A stretch of 64,000 bases of DNA from Bacteroidota bacterium. Its GTDB lineage: Bacteria; Bacteroidota; Ignavibacteria; Kryptoniales; JAKASW01. Position numbers and translations under genes: made by a program. The DNA lies in NCBI GenBank assembly GCA_023480735.1, contig JAMCXB010000062.1, positions 61,721-125,720 on the forward strand. Direction: 5' to 3'. Below, piece by piece: positions 38,157 through 47,337 of this stretch; positions within the stretch are counted from its first letter, which is position 1; each line of letters starts with the position of its first letter. The notes below the pieces were generated by a model. That model was not told the origin of the DNA, made no database searches, and saw only the letters and a list, made by a program, of their open reading frames with translations.

Positions 38157-38227
38157 CGAATTTCATTCTTTCGATGCAATGATGAGGCGTTTATGGGCGA
38201 AGGCTTTGATTCAAGGACTCTCGGTTG

Positions 38228-38257
38228 AAGCCTCGCCGGAATGCGAAAGGCTTTTTT
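38228..38257 (+). terminator. Intrinsic terminator after gmhA
   Basis: AAGCCTCGC / GCG-AA-AGGCTT stem with a two-base bulge and 6-base loop, followed by a T run. Confidence 0.7.
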
Positions 38258-38332
38258 GTACTTAACGGAGCAAGAAAGATGGTTCGATTTGCCTGAGAGG
38301 GGGAACTTAAATACGATGAGGGAGGGCGAGAA

Positions 38333-38614
38333 ATGAAACTGGCGAAGCAGGAAATAGAAACTCGTTTGAAGAATCTTCCGGGATGGCAGTACGTAGACAA
38401 TTCGATAAGGAAGGACTTCAAGCTGAAGGATTTTCAGGAAGCGATGGCTTTTGTAGTAAAAATTGCCCTCGAGGCGGAGAAAGTCCAGCATCATCCCGAT
38501 ATAACGATAGAATACAACCACGTCAAAATCATCCTGACCACACACAGCGAAGAAGGCGTGACGGATAAGGATTTTGATGCGGCGGCAAAAATCCAAAAGT
38601 TCTCCGGAGCATAA
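38333..38614 (+). CDS. Pterin-4a-carbinolamine dehydratase
   Basis: 93 residues. The active-site histidines are in VQHHPDITIEYNHV, followed by ILTTHSEEGVTDKDF; both are the family signature. Regenerates pterin cofactor and may act in folate-like metabolism; no aromatic hydroxylase is seen here. Its TAA overlaps the pyrE ATG by one base. GAGGGCGAGAA precedes the start. Confidence 0.93.
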   Translation: MKLAKQEIETRLKNLPGWQYVDNSIRKDFKLKDFQEAMAFVVKIALEAEKVQHHPDITIEYNHVKIILTTHSEEGVTDKDFDAAAKIQKFSGA

Positions 38615-39216
38615 TGGAAAAAGAGAAAATTCTTGAGATTTTTAAGTCTACGGGCGCGCTGCAGCATGGCCATTTCAGACTGACGAGCGGCCTCCACAGT
38701 TCCGAGTATTTTCAGTGTGCAAAGGTCCTGCAATATCCTCAATACAATGAATTGCTTTGCGGAGAGATCGCGCGGCACTTCTTCGACTGGAAAGTTGATC
38801 TTGTCGTCGCTCCCGCAATCGGCGGTATCATGGTCGGGCAGGAAGTTGCCCGGCAGATGCGTGTGCGCGGAATTTTTGCCGAGCGGGAAGACAAGAGCAT
38901 GAGTCTCCGTCGCGGCTTCGAGGTCAAGCCGGGCGAGCGCGTCCTCGTGTGTGAAGATGTCGTAACTACAGGCGGAAGCGTACAGGAAGTAGTGGACCTC
39001 GTGAAAAGCGCGGGCGGGGTAGTCATTGGCGTCGGATCCATAGTAGACAGGAGCCGCTCGCCGGTTAATTTCGGCTCGCAGTTGTTCTCGCTCTTGAAGA
39101 TGGAAGTGCCCGTATATGAGCCCGATTCCTGCCCACTCTGCAAAGATGGTGTGCCTATTGTGAAGCCCGGCAGCAGAAAGGTCGCGGATTCTGTCGACGC
39201 GGGCGGAAAAAGATAA
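38614..39216 (+). CDS. pyrE: Orotate phosphoribosyltransferase
   Basis: 200 residues. PRPP-binding motif RVLVCEDVVTTGGSV (about 109-123), GHFRLTSGLHSSEYFQCAK at the N-terminus, and VAPAIGGIMVGQEVAR. Converts orotate to OMP. The C-terminus contains a Cys pair (DSCPLCKDG) common in the short bacterial/archaeal type. Confidence 0.95.
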   Translation: MEKEKILEIFKSTGALQHGHFRLTSGLHSSEYFQCAKVLQYPQYNELLCGEIARHFFDWKVDLVVAPAIGGIMVGQEVARQMRVRGIFAEREDKSMSLRRGFEVKPGERVLVCEDVVTTGGSVQEVVDLVKSAGGVVIGVGSIVDRSRSPVNFGSQLFSLLKMEVPVYEPDSCPLCKDGVPIVKPGSRKVADSVDAGGKR

Positions 39217-39236
39217 ACAAATTAAGATTGGTTTCA

Positions 39237-39764
39237 ATGAAACTCCTCAATCACAAGGTTATTTACAACGGCAAGGTCTTTAACACGATTGTCGATGAGA
39301 TAGAATATGATTCCGGTAACAAGGCGGTTCGTGAAGTTGCTGAGCATCCGGGCGGCGCGGTCGTTCTCCCTCTGCTCGATGACGGTCGGATTGTCTTTGT
39401 CCACCAGCACCGCTATCCCCTGAATCAGAGTCTATACGAGCTTCCAGCGGGAAAACTTGAGCCCAATGAGCCACCGGAAGAGTGTGCCAAGCGTGAGCTT
39501 GAGGAAGAGACCGGTTACAAGGCGTCGAAACTGGAGAAACTCACTGCGATCTTCACTTCCCCAGGGTTTTGTACCGAGAAACTCCACATCTTCCTCGCCA
39601 GAGACCTTCACGATGGCAGACAGCAACTTGAGGAAGGCGAGTTGGGGTTGACTCTTAAGTACATCCACTTCAAGGAAGCCTTCCATATGGTCCAAACAAA
39701 TGAAATCGTGGATGCGAAGACAATTGCAGGACTATTCTTCCTTCAGAACATATTCAAGGCGTGA
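39237..39764 (+). CDS. Nudix hydrolase, ADP-ribose pyrophosphatase type
   Basis: 175 residues. The Nudix box reads from GKLEPNEPPEECAKRE through LEEETGY, with PAGK immediately before, as in ADP-ribose pyrophosphatases; the QHRYPLNQSLYELPAG stretch agrees. ATG 39237 chosen; a TTG three codons earlier has no better site. Housecleaning of ADP-ribose or similar nucleoside diphosphates. Confidence 0.9.
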   Translation: MKLLNHKVIYNGKVFNTIVDEIEYDSGNKAVREVAEHPGGAVVLPLLDDGRIVFVHQHRYPLNQSLYELPAGKLEPNEPPEECAKRELEEETGYKASKLEKLTAIFTSPGFCTEKLHIFLARDLHDGRQQLEEGELGLTLKYIHFKEAFHMVQTNEIVDAKTIAGLFFLQNIFKA

Positions 39765-39935
39765 CCGTTGCCTCAGAGTTCGGAAAGAGTTGGAGCTGCC
39801 AGTCCGAGGCGTGAGATCGGAACCCGATTTGTGTTCACCTGCTGCGGCTCTGTCTTTCGGGGCAATCAATTCTCCCTGCGGTCCGGATCTCCTTTCGCGT
39901 CCTCACGCAAGTATCACCAATACTAAGAATTGCCG

Positions 39936-41243
39936 ATGCTATCCCCGTATGAAATAATTCTGAGAAAGAGGGAAGGTGGAACCCTCTCCGCTGAAGAGAT
40001 CGAGTATTTCGTTACTCAGTACACACTGGGCAATATCCCGGATTATCAGGTGTCCTCTCTCCTGATGGCAATCTTTTTCAAAGGCATGATTGACCGGGAG
40101 ATCCTTGATCTGACGCATGCCATGATGTTAACCGGCACAATCGTCCGCCTGTCCGACGTTCCGGGTTGCAAGGCGGATAAGCACTCGACCGGCGGAGTCG
40201 GGGACAAGGTCTCTCTCATGCTGGCTCCGCTCGCCGCTGCCTGCGGAGTGAAGGTGCCGATGGTGTCGGGAAGAGGATTGGGACACACCGGCGGGACAAT
40301 AGACAAGCTTGAGTCGATACCAGGTTTCCGGACGGGGATTTCTATTTCTGAATACAAGCGGATACTCAAGAGAGTCGGGCTCGTGATGAGCAGGCAGTCC
40401 GACGACCTGGTGCCGGCAGACCGCAAGCTTTATGCGCTGAGGGACGTTACGGGAACGGTTGAGTCTATTCCTCTGATCACTTCAAGCATCATGAGCAAGA
40501 AGCTCGCTGAAGGAATTGACGTGCTTGTCCTGGACGTTAAAGTAGGGAACGGCGCATTTATGAAGGATCTTACCCAGGCACGCTCTCTCGCGAAGAAGAT
40601 GGTGCAAGTGGGAAAACTTTACGGCAAAAAGGTCGCGGCATATTTGACGGACATGAGCCAGCCTCTCGGGAGTGAAGTCGGGAATTGGAACGAAGTGGTC
40701 GAGTCGGTGAAGATGCTGCGGGGAGAGTCTGATGCCGATGACATCGTCGAGCTTACCACGAGGCTGACCGCCGAAATGGTCTCCCTTTGCTCGGGAGAGA
40801 CGAGAGCAGTTGCCTCGCAAAGGGTCAAAAAAGCCATCGAGTCTGGCGCAGGATACGAGAAATTCCTCGAGATGGTAAAGGCACAGGGAGGCGATTTGAA
40901 CGTCGTGGAAAATCCGGCGAAATACCGGAAACCAAGGAAAGTTGTTGAAGTAAAGTCACCGGAAGGCGGCTATGTTGCTTCCGTGGACACGTTCAAAATC
41001 GGTATGGCTGCAGTGAAACTCGGGGCCGGACGGGAAAACGTTGAAGACAAAATCGATCCTGTCGTCGGAATTACGATTCTGAAGAAGATAGGGGAGAGGG
41101 TCTCTGCGGGCGACGTTATCGCCATCGTTCATGCAAATGACGAAGAGCGGGCGAAATCTGCGAAGGTCGAGATCGAAGGCGCCTATTCGTTCTCGCGGAG
41201 AAAATGCAGCAGGCCCGAGTTGATCAAAGAGAGGATAGCATGA
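39936..41243 (+). CDS. Pyrimidine-nucleoside (thymidine) phosphorylase
   Basis: 435 residues. The family signature SGRGLGHTGGTIDKLESIPG is at about residues 110-129; KHSTGGVGDKVSL binds phosphate. Cleaves thymidine/uridine to base and (deoxy)ribose 1-phosphate. The C-terminal alpha/beta domain (ASVDTFKIGMAAVKLGAG) is intact. Choice between deoA and pdp is not possible. Overlaps the next gene by ATGA. Confidence 0.93.
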   Translation: MLSPYEIILRKREGGTLSAEEIEYFVTQYTLGNIPDYQVSSLLMAIFFKGMIDREILDLTHAMMLTGTIVRLSDVPGCKADKHSTGGVGDKVSLMLAPLAAACGVKVPMVSGRGLGHTGGTIDKLESIPGFRTGISISEYKRILKRVGLVMSRQSDDLVPADRKLYALRDVTGTVESIPLITSSIMSKKLAEGIDVLVLDVKVGNGAFMKDLTQARSLAKKMVQVGKLYGKKVAAYLTDMSQPLGSEVGNWNEVVESVKMLRGESDADDIVELTTRLTAEMVSLCSGETRAVASQRVKKAIESGAGYEKFLEMVKAQGGDLNVVENPAKYRKPRKVVEVKSPEGGYVASVDTFKIGMAAVKLGAGRENVEDKIDPVVGITILKKIGERVSAGDVIAIVHANDEERAKSAKVEIEGAYSFSRRKCSRPELIKERIA

Positions 41244-41566
41244 AGAAGATTGTAGTGTACCAGAAGGCAACATGCGGCACGTGCAGGAAAGAAAAGGATT
41301 ATCTTTCGAAAGTTAAAATCTCATTCGATGAAATCGATATCGTGAAGAATCCACCGACAAGGGAATTTCTTGAAAAGAATATGGATGAGGGTAACCTGGA
41401 AGCGTATATCAATAAGCATTCAAAGCCATACCGTGAGCTCAACCTTGCGAAGAAGAAACCGACTAAATCCGAACTCATAGACTTGATGCTAAAAGACCCT
41501 AATCTTATCAAACGCCCCATCCTGGTTGATGGGAGCCGCGTGTTTTTCGGATACACAGAACTCTAA
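41240..41566 (+). CDS. ArsC/Spx-family thioredoxin-fold protein
   Basis: 108 residues. The N-terminal KATCGTCRKEKDYL carries a CxxC motif; KRPILVDG near residue 92 provides the conserved Arg-Pro. Glutaredoxin-coupled arsenate reductases and YffB/Spx-like proteins share this fold; without ars neighbours a true arsenate role is unproven. GAGAGGATAGC precedes ATG 41240. Confidence 0.85.
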   Translation: MKKIVVYQKATCGTCRKEKDYLSKVKISFDEIDIVKNPPTREFLEKNMDEGNLEAYINKHSKPYRELNLAKKKPTKSELIDLMLKDPNLIKRPILVDGSRVFFGYTEL

Positions 41567-41575
41567 GGATACACA

Positions 41576-42610
41576 TTGAACAGACAAATTCGTTTTCTTC
41601 TGCTTGTCCTGATTTCTTGTGTTGAGCCATTGCATTCGGCTCTGGCATACCCGGACGATTCGTCCGCTCGCCTCGAGGCGATGGTGGACTCGACGATTAA
41701 TCAAACCTATAGCTACCGCTTCGATGACGCCCTGCAGACGACCGCCGGTATGATTGCTATGTATCCGGAAGAGCCCGAAGGGTATTTGTACAGGTGCGGC
41801 ATTTATTGGAAGATGATGAAGGAAGGATGCGATAGTCCCGGGGACAGTACGTTATCGAAAATAAAGGTGCTTATAGATAAGGCATGCAGATTTTCCGAGC
41901 TGAAGCTTGGTGCCGATAAGGAGAATGTGAAGGGACTCTTCTATTACGCCGGCGCGCTGGTTTACCGGGCGAAGTACGAGATGATGAAGAGCGACTGGTT
42001 TGGAGTGATGGCGGACGGAAACAAGGCGAGGAGACTGCTCGAGAAAGCGGTTGCGATAGACCCGCATTTTTACGATGCTTATTCCGGCATAGGCGCATTC
42101 AATTTTTATACGGCCAACCTGCCCTGGTATCTGAGGCCAATCGCGGTTATGATGGGAATAAGCGGAAACGGAGAGTTGGCGGTTGCCCAGCTGAAAACGG
42201 CCGCGCAGAAGGGAAAATATTCAAAAGCTGAGGCTGCGGATTTCCTGGCGTCGGTAGTTTACCTGAAAGAGAGAAAATATGACGACGCGATCTTCATCAT
42301 GCGCAACCTTCATCGGGAGTATCCTGGCAATCTCAATTTCATAAGAGAATTGTGCACTACCTACTACCGGATGGGAGAGTACGACGAAGCGATTGATTAC
42401 GCCGATTTGGCACTGGAGCATCCTGGCACCGCTGATACGTGCTGCAGGACCAGTCTTGCGTATATACGGCTTTATAGAGGCGTCTCTTTTGAGAAACTCA
42501 ATCAGAAGGATCGGGCCATCGCGGATTTTGAAATCGTCGCCGGGATGAAAAACGGGGAGTATGCATGCAAGCAGGCAAAAGAACAACTGGATGGGTTGAG
42601 GCGGCGCTGA
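41576..42610 (+). CDS. Exported tetratricopeptide-repeat protein
   Basis: 344 residues, function unknown. A signal peptide (FLLLVLISCVEPLHSALA) is followed by helical repeats: about four TPR units (for example ARRLLEKAVAIDPHFYDAYS and FAD-like ASVVYLKERKYDDAIFIMRN) and a last pair (YDEAIDYADLALEHP, DRAIADFEIVAGM). TTG start with AAGGA six bases upstream, ten bases after the ArsC-like gene. A periplasmic scaffold is likely. Confidence 0.8.
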   Translation: MNRQIRFLLLVLISCVEPLHSALAYPDDSSARLEAMVDSTINQTYSYRFDDALQTTAGMIAMYPEEPEGYLYRCGIYWKMMKEGCDSPGDSTLSKIKVLIDKACRFSELKLGADKENVKGLFYYAGALVYRAKYEMMKSDWFGVMADGNKARRLLEKAVAIDPHFYDAYSGIGAFNFYTANLPWYLRPIAVMMGISGNGELAVAQLKTAAQKGKYSKAEAADFLASVVYLKERKYDDAIFIMRNLHREYPGNLNFIRELCTTYYRMGEYDEAIDYADLALEHPGTADTCCRTSLAYIRLYRGVSFEKLNQKDRAIADFEIVAGMKNGEYACKQAKEQLDGLRRR

Positions 42611-42707
42611 CGGCAAAATAATCAAGAGCCGTTTGAACTAGCCGCTTCCTCTCGCATATCAAGTTAAACGAGCTCTCTGTACATCCGGCGCTATAGTCTT
42701 TCTTTTG

Positions 42708-43212
42708 TCAGAATCGGAAAGAAAGGTTTATGCCGATCGGATTCGCTTCAGGCGGAATCCTAAGAGCGGCATGAGTCGGTGAACCAGAAGTATTTATTGG
42801 ACACATGCCTCCAGTCCGGATGAGGACGTCCGGTGATTGCCTTGAGAGCAGAATTGTACACCAGCTCTATCAGACTCGCCTGAATCACGGCAAAAGATGC
42901 GCCCAGTGTCTGCTTGTCTCGTCCTATGATGCCGTATGCAAGAAGTGAACCTCCAGCAACGAAAGGGAGAAACTGTTCGGTAAACACGATCGGATGCGCC
43001 CACCGGCCGTACTCGGGATGAGTATTGAAGTAATGTTCGACCGTAAAGTCCGAACCGGTTTCAACGATCAGCGCGGTTGCCGCGATTCCGGCAAGATGGT
43101 AATAGATATTTCCTCCCCGGAAGCTTTCCAGGATATTGTCGCCTACGTCCCCGAAGGGGGTGAGATTGCCATCATTCCCTGAGAAACCAGATCCGCTGGC
43201 TACCCCCATCAA
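42708..43212 (-). pseudogene. PAP2-type phosphatase, internally deleted
   Basis: The right part (43212 to about 42790) encodes the hydrophobic N-terminal half and the first phosphatase motif, ALKAITGRPHPDW. It then stops at 42760. A downstream piece in another frame (42758-42708) reads ANPIGINLSFRF and a stop, a plausible original C-terminus. The PSGH and SRxxxxxHxxxD motifs that complete the active site are missing, so a few hundred bases have been lost. No convincing signal peptide or ribosome binding site at the start. Confidence 0.72.
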
Positions 43213-43351
43213 TTGCCAATAATACTATGAAAAATTTCAATCTGATGAAACAGTGCCGCGTTGAATGTCTTTAGGCGACTCGATCTTCCTATTGGAGCAA
43301 AGAGGGTGTGCCAGCCGGAATTTAATCGGCTCCGGCTCTGTTCTAAAAAAT

Positions 43352-43807
43352 ATGAAACTGAATATTGGTGACAGGGCGCCCGATTTTGAATTGCCAACCA
43401 CGGCGGGCGGTACATTCAGGTTGACAGACAACCTGAACCATGGCAAACTGGTACTTTACTTCTATCCAAAGGACTTCACTACGGGTTGCACGGCAGAAGC
43501 TTGCGGTTTTCGCGATGCCTTTGCGGACCTGAGGAAATCTGAAATGAGAGTTGTCGGAATCAGCACAGATTCCATCGAGACACACATGAAGTTCAGAGAG
43601 AAATTCGATCTCCCCTTTGATCTGCTTTCCGATTCCAACGGAGATGTGTCCGGGTTATATGGCGTTTACAACAGGCTTTTTAAGATTGCAAACAGGGTAA
43701 CGTTCATAATCGACGGTGACGGAATAATTGTCTCTATGACAAAGAACCTTCTTTCTCCGAAAACGCATATCTCTGCCGCGAGATCTTACAGCACACAGGT
43801 AGGATAA
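43352..43807 (+). CDS. bcp: Thioredoxin-dependent peroxiredoxin (Bcp/PrxQ)
   Basis: 151 residues. The peroxidatic cysteine is in DFTTGCTAEACGFRD, with the resolving cysteine five residues later, the PrxQ arrangement. APDFELPTTAGGTFRL opens the domain. ATG 43352 fits the family start; longer in-frame versions would add 29 non-homologous residues. Reduces hydroperoxides in the cytosol. Confidence 0.92.
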   Translation: MKLNIGDRAPDFELPTTAGGTFRLTDNLNHGKLVLYFYPKDFTTGCTAEACGFRDAFADLRKSEMRVVGISTDSIETHMKFREKFDLPFDLLSDSNGDVSGLYGVYNRLFKIANRVTFIIDGDGIIVSMTKNLLSPKTHISAARSYSTQVG

Positions 43808-43821
43808 CATCAGGGCCGACG

Positions 43822-44226
43822 ATGAAGCCTAACGCACGGATTGCCGAAGCGATGGATGAAATAATAAACGGAACGAATGTCGAGCGGTTCGTGCACGAGC
43901 TGGAGGTCGATGGAGAAGACATCTCCCCACTTTTCACGCAGAGGCTCAGGGCGGCAGGTTTCAAGGAAATGACTGTCGGTGATGTGGACGTAGGATTTGA
44001 CCAGAGAGTTGCCACCTTCGCCTTGCGTGGAACTAAAGCATATTTCGGCTGGGTGTTCATCGAGAGGTTTACCGAGAAGAAAAGCAGGAAGCTTTTCGGC
44101 AGTGCAGTTCGGAACAAGAAAGGCGATTGGGCGATACAGATACCTTCGAACAGCGGAGAAAAGGTGTTCGTAAATGACGCCCAGAGGCTTGGTATGGAAT
44201 TAGAAAACAACTTCGTGCTCGAGTGA
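43822..44226 (+). CDS. Conserved-looking protein of unknown function
   Basis: 134 residues, not recognised. Soluble, mixed alpha/beta composition with a helix-rich start (ARIAEAMDEIINGTNVERFV) and a central strand pair (VATFALRGTKAYFGWVFIE). No signal peptide, cysteine or metal motif. It begins 14 bp after bcp and its end is 2 bp from the convergent suhB, so it is confined between real genes. Codon use agrees with neighbours. Confidence 0.65.
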   Translation: MKPNARIAEAMDEIINGTNVERFVHELEVDGEDISPLFTQRLRAAGFKEMTVGDVDVGFDQRVATFALRGTKAYFGWVFIERFTEKKSRKLFGSAVRNKKGDWAIQIPSNSGEKVFVNDAQRLGMELENNFVLE

Positions 44227-44228
44227 GA

Positions 44229-44999
44229 TCACAAGTTGTGTCTTATCACCTCAAGCATCTCGTCATGAATTCTTCCGTTCGAAAGTACTATGTCTTTTTG
44301 ATATATCGAGTACTTTTCCCCATGGAATCCGGTTACCTTTCCGCCTGCTTCCGTGGTAATCAGAACCGCCGCCGCGGTGTCCCACGGATGCAGGTTGACT
44401 TCCCAGAAGCCGTCGAGTCTTCCAGCGGCAACGTAACAAATGTCCAGAGCTGCAGAGCCGAGACGCCTGACTGCCTGTGCTCTGACCAGGAAAGACTCGA
44501 AATGCTCGACGCAATGGAAGGGATTGTCCTTGACGTCGTATGGAAATCCTGTGGCCAACATTGAACGTTCCAGCTTGTCTGCCGACGTGACCTTGAGCTT
44601 CTTCCCATTCAAGTAGGCACCGCCCCCTTTCTCCGCAGAGAACAGTTCGTCGAAGTTCGGGTCGTAAACCGCTCCTGCTACCACTTCGCCTTTGTGTTCC
44701 ACGGCGATAGAGACGCAGTAAACGGGGAATGCGTGAGTGAAATTCGTTGTACCATCAAGCGGGTCGATTATCCATCGGTACTCGGAGGCCGGCGAAGAAA
44801 TCCCGCTTTCCTCGGCAAGAACGCCGTGGCCCGGAAAATTGTTCTCTACAAAGCTCTTTATTTTCTTCTCCGAACCTTTGTCGATGTCCGTGACCAGATT
44901 CGTAAATGATCCCTTTTCCTTTATTTCGGAGATTTTACCTTCGTTTTCCTTAAGAAACTTTCCGGCGTCCTTTGCAATTTCAATCAACTTCTCGATCAT
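44229..44999 (-). CDS. suhB: Inositol-1-monophosphatase family protein
   Basis: 256 residues. Metal-binding motifs: LAEESG, WIIDPLDGTTNFTHAFP (about 81-97) and WEVNLHPWDTAAA (about 205). Hydrolyses inositol or related sugar phosphates with Mg2+; SuhB-like members also assist ribosomal RNA antitermination in some bacteria. Single gene, convergent with the preceding ORF. Confidence 0.92.
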   Translation of the reverse strand: MIEKLIEIAKDAGKFLKENEGKISEIKEKGSFTNLVTDIDKGSEKKIKSFVENNFPGHGVLAEESGISSPASEYRWIIDPLDGTTNFTHAFPVYCVSIAVEHKGEVVAGAVYDPNFDELFSAEKGGGAYLNGKKLKVTSADKLERSMLATGFPYDVKDNPFHCVEHFESFLVRAQAVRRLGSAALDICYVAAGRLDGFWEVNLHPWDTAAAVLITTEAGGKVTGFHGEKYSIYQKDIVLSNGRIHDEMLEVIRHNL

Positions 45000-45123
45000 A
45001 CGGTTCCTTTTTGTGATAATTTAAGACTTATTGACCAGAATAAAGGGATGTTTTTCGCCCTTCCTGGAAAAAGGAATACGATAAAGAGCCGCGTCAATAT
45101 ATTCTTGCCGCATACAGGTGTGA

Positions 45124-45738
45124 ATGTTTGATTTTCACCTTCTCAGAAAATATATTTTGATCGTGATTGAAGGTGAACCAAGAATCCCCACGAGAGAGGA
45201 AGCAGTAGCCCTCCTTTTTGAATACACGAAAACCGAGAGCCTGCGGAAGCATGCTTTTGCGGTTGAAGCGGTAATGCGCGCCTGTGCGAAGAAATTTGGC
45301 GAAGATGAGGACCTTTACGGACTCGCCGGACTGCTTCACGATTTTGACTATGAGATGTACCCGACGGTTGAGCAGCATCCCTACGTTGGAAACAAGATCC
45401 TGGCAGAGAAAGGTTATCCCGAAGACGTGCGACAGGCGATCATGGGACATGCTCCATATACAAAGGTGCCGCGCGAGACAACAATAGCCAAGTGCCTTTT
45501 TGCCAGCGACGAGCTTTCAGGATTCGTTATCGCAGTTGCTCTTGTCCGTCCGACAAGGCTCGATGGCATGGAGCCTTCTTCGGTGAAAAAGAAGTTGAAG
45601 TACAAGGCATTCGCGAAGACGGTCAGCCGGGAAGATATCAGGAATGGAATTGCCGAGCTGGGAATACCGGAGGATGAACACATTGTCTTTGTAATAAAAG
45701 TGCTCCAGGAAAATGCCGGAACGTTGGGGTTAGCCTGA
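45124..45738 (+). CDS. HD-domain (HDIG) phosphohydrolase
   Basis: 204 residues. LRKHAFAVEAVMR and LAGLLHDFDYEMYP supply the H..HD metal ligands, with EQHPYVGNKIL and AIMGHAPYTKVPR the later histidines. Putative hydrolase of nucleotides or related phosphoesters. The true start is uncertain: the first ~18 residues are not typical of the family and the site upstream of 45124 is weak. Overlaps the next gene by one base (TGATG). Confidence 0.83.
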   Translation: MFDFHLLRKYILIVIEGEPRIPTREEAVALLFEYTKTESLRKHAFAVEAVMRACAKKFGEDEDLYGLAGLLHDFDYEMYPTVEQHPYVGNKILAEKGYPEDVRQAIMGHAPYTKVPRETTIAKCLFASDELSGFVIAVALVRPTRLDGMEPSSVKKKLKYKAFAKTVSREDIRNGIAELGIPEDEHIVFVIKVLQENAGTLGLA

Positions 45739-46094
45739 TGGTGAAAATAACTGCCGTTGTAAATGACTTGGCTTTCATGACGAAGATCAGAAATACTGCA
45801 GAGTATTTCGGAATATCGGTGGGCTTTGTCGGTAGCGAAGGCCAGATAGACCGGTATGCTAAAGATTCCGAATTGATAGTCATCGATCTTGAAAGTGATT
45901 TCATCGACCCTGTGAATACAATCGAGAAATTGAAGGCGAATCCTCAAACGGCATCAACCAGATTAATCGCATATATTTCTCATGTAAACTCATCTGTGAG
46001 AGCGCAGGCTCTTGCGGCAGGATGCGATGAAGTGCTTTCCCGTTTTGAGTTTAGCGCCAATCTCAGAGAGATCCTGCAGTCTGCCTGCAGCTAG
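45738..46094 (+). CDS. Atypical receiver-like protein
   Basis: 118 residues with the hydrophobic-strand pattern of a CheY-like fold: ELIVIDLESDF carries an aspartate in the phosphoacceptor position, and RLIAYISHVNSSVRAQALAAG resembles the beta4-alpha4 segment. The conserved lysine of receivers is absent (VLSRFE) and the N-terminal acidic pair is reduced to one Asp, so phosphorylation is doubtful. Translationally coupled to the HD-domain gene; may modulate it. Confidence 0.6.
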   Translation: MVKITAVVNDLAFMTKIRNTAEYFGISVGFVGSEGQIDRYAKDSELIVIDLESDFIDPVNTIEKLKANPQTASTRLIAYISHVNSSVRAQALAAGCDEVLSRFEFSANLREILQSACS

Positions 46095-46124
46095 TGCCCA
46101 TCCAACTATCATTTGCTAACTTGG

Positions 46125-46200
46125 TCCCGCCAAAAGCGGGCGGGATGCTCATTCCAACAATAATTTTACCTGCACGTTGTTTGGTAAAATTAGTTGGAAT
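46125..46200. repeat. Two hairpins in spacer
   Basis: Hairpin one: TCCCGCC / GGCGGGA (46125-46145) around AAAAGCG. Hairpin two: 46151-46170 pairs with 46183-46200 (ATTCCAAC..TTTTACC against GGTAAAAT..GTTGGAAT) with a small bulge and a 12-base loop. Neither has a T run; they may be a mobile palindromic element or an RNA structure. Confidence 0.6.
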
Positions 46201-46347
46201 GGCACTTGCATTCGCCTTAGAAGAGAAGTGTTCTGACTTCCATTGTTCAATACGATGTCCCGGCGAAAAGAAAAAGCCGGGGACATTGCCGTTATTCCGC
46301 TGCAGTCATTTCACCCGTAATCCACGATCGATTGAAAAGCCAGGATA

Positions 46348-47172
46348 ATGCCGGATAATTCTCCGCAACTTTCACTGATAATCGCTGCTTACAATCGGCC
46401 CGAAGTTCTCGGGCTCGTGTTCGCTGCTCTCGGAAGACAAACCTTCAAAGAGTTTGAAACGGTGATTGCCGACGACGGTTCCGGGCCTGAGGTAAAGGAA
46501 GTCGTTGAGAATGCACGCCAGACTTACGCTTATCCGATAAATCACGTGTGGCATGAGGACGCGGGATGGCGGAAGAACAAAATCCTTAATGATGGAATCC
46601 GCGCATCGGGCTCGGAGTATTTGGTATTCATCGACGGCGATTGTCTCCCTTCGAGGAATTTCCTGCTCGATCATTGGGTCGAGCGGGAAAAGCAGAGGGT
46701 GCTTCTCGGAAGGAGAGTGGAGATGAGTGAGAGATGGGCGCAATCGCTTACGATGGAGAAGGTCGCCTCTGGAAAATTCGAACGGATTGGCTTGCCGGAA
46801 ATAATGGACGGAGTGAGAGGCAAAGCTTTGAGACTTGAAGATGGGATAAGAATAGCAAACCGGTCGATCCGAAAGCTGTTACCCCGGAAGGCTCTCGGAA
46901 TTCTGGGAAGCAATTTCTCGATCCATAAGGAAGATATTCTTTCTATTAATGGTTTCGATGAGACTTATGACGGACCGGGGCACGGTGAAGATTCAGATAT
47001 TCAATACCGACTCGGTCTTATCGGCGTCACCGGGAAATCACTTCGTAATGCTGCAATTCAATTCCATGTTTATCACACATTTACGCGGACTTCTGAAAAG
47101 TCGGCGAGAAGGTTCGAGGAAGTAAAGAAGAGCCGCGAACCAAGATGTAAAATCGGATTGGAAAAGCCTTAG
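46348..47172 (+). CDS. Family 2 glycosyltransferase
   Basis: 274 residues, GT-A fold. LSLIIAAYNRPEVLGLVFAAL opens the domain, VIADDGSGPEVKE and the metal-binding DxD in VFIDGDCLPSRNF follow; LGSNFSIHKEDILSINGFDE, GHGEDSDIQYRLG is the C-terminal galactosyltransferase-like segment. Probably transfers a sugar to a surface polysaccharide or LPS. AGGATA precedes ATG 46348. Confidence 0.88.
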   Translation: MPDNSPQLSLIIAAYNRPEVLGLVFAALGRQTFKEFETVIADDGSGPEVKEVVENARQTYAYPINHVWHEDAGWRKNKILNDGIRASGSEYLVFIDGDCLPSRNFLLDHWVEREKQRVLLGRRVEMSERWAQSLTMEKVASGKFERIGLPEIMDGVRGKALRLEDGIRIANRSIRKLLPRKALGILGSNFSIHKEDILSINGFDETYDGPGHGEDSDIQYRLGLIGVTGKSLRNAAIQFHVYHTFTRTSEKSARRFEEVKKSREPRCKIGLEKP

Positions 47173-47337
47173 GGAAAAACTACCCGGATTCCGGCAAGTC
47201 GGAAGTTCTTACTTCAAATGACGTCTCCCATATTGAACTTTCGCTGTTACCCATGTGTTCGGTTTAATATCCGGGAAGGAGTACGGAATACCGGTCACGA
47301 TCACTTAATCAATAAGAACCTATTTGGAGTATACAAG

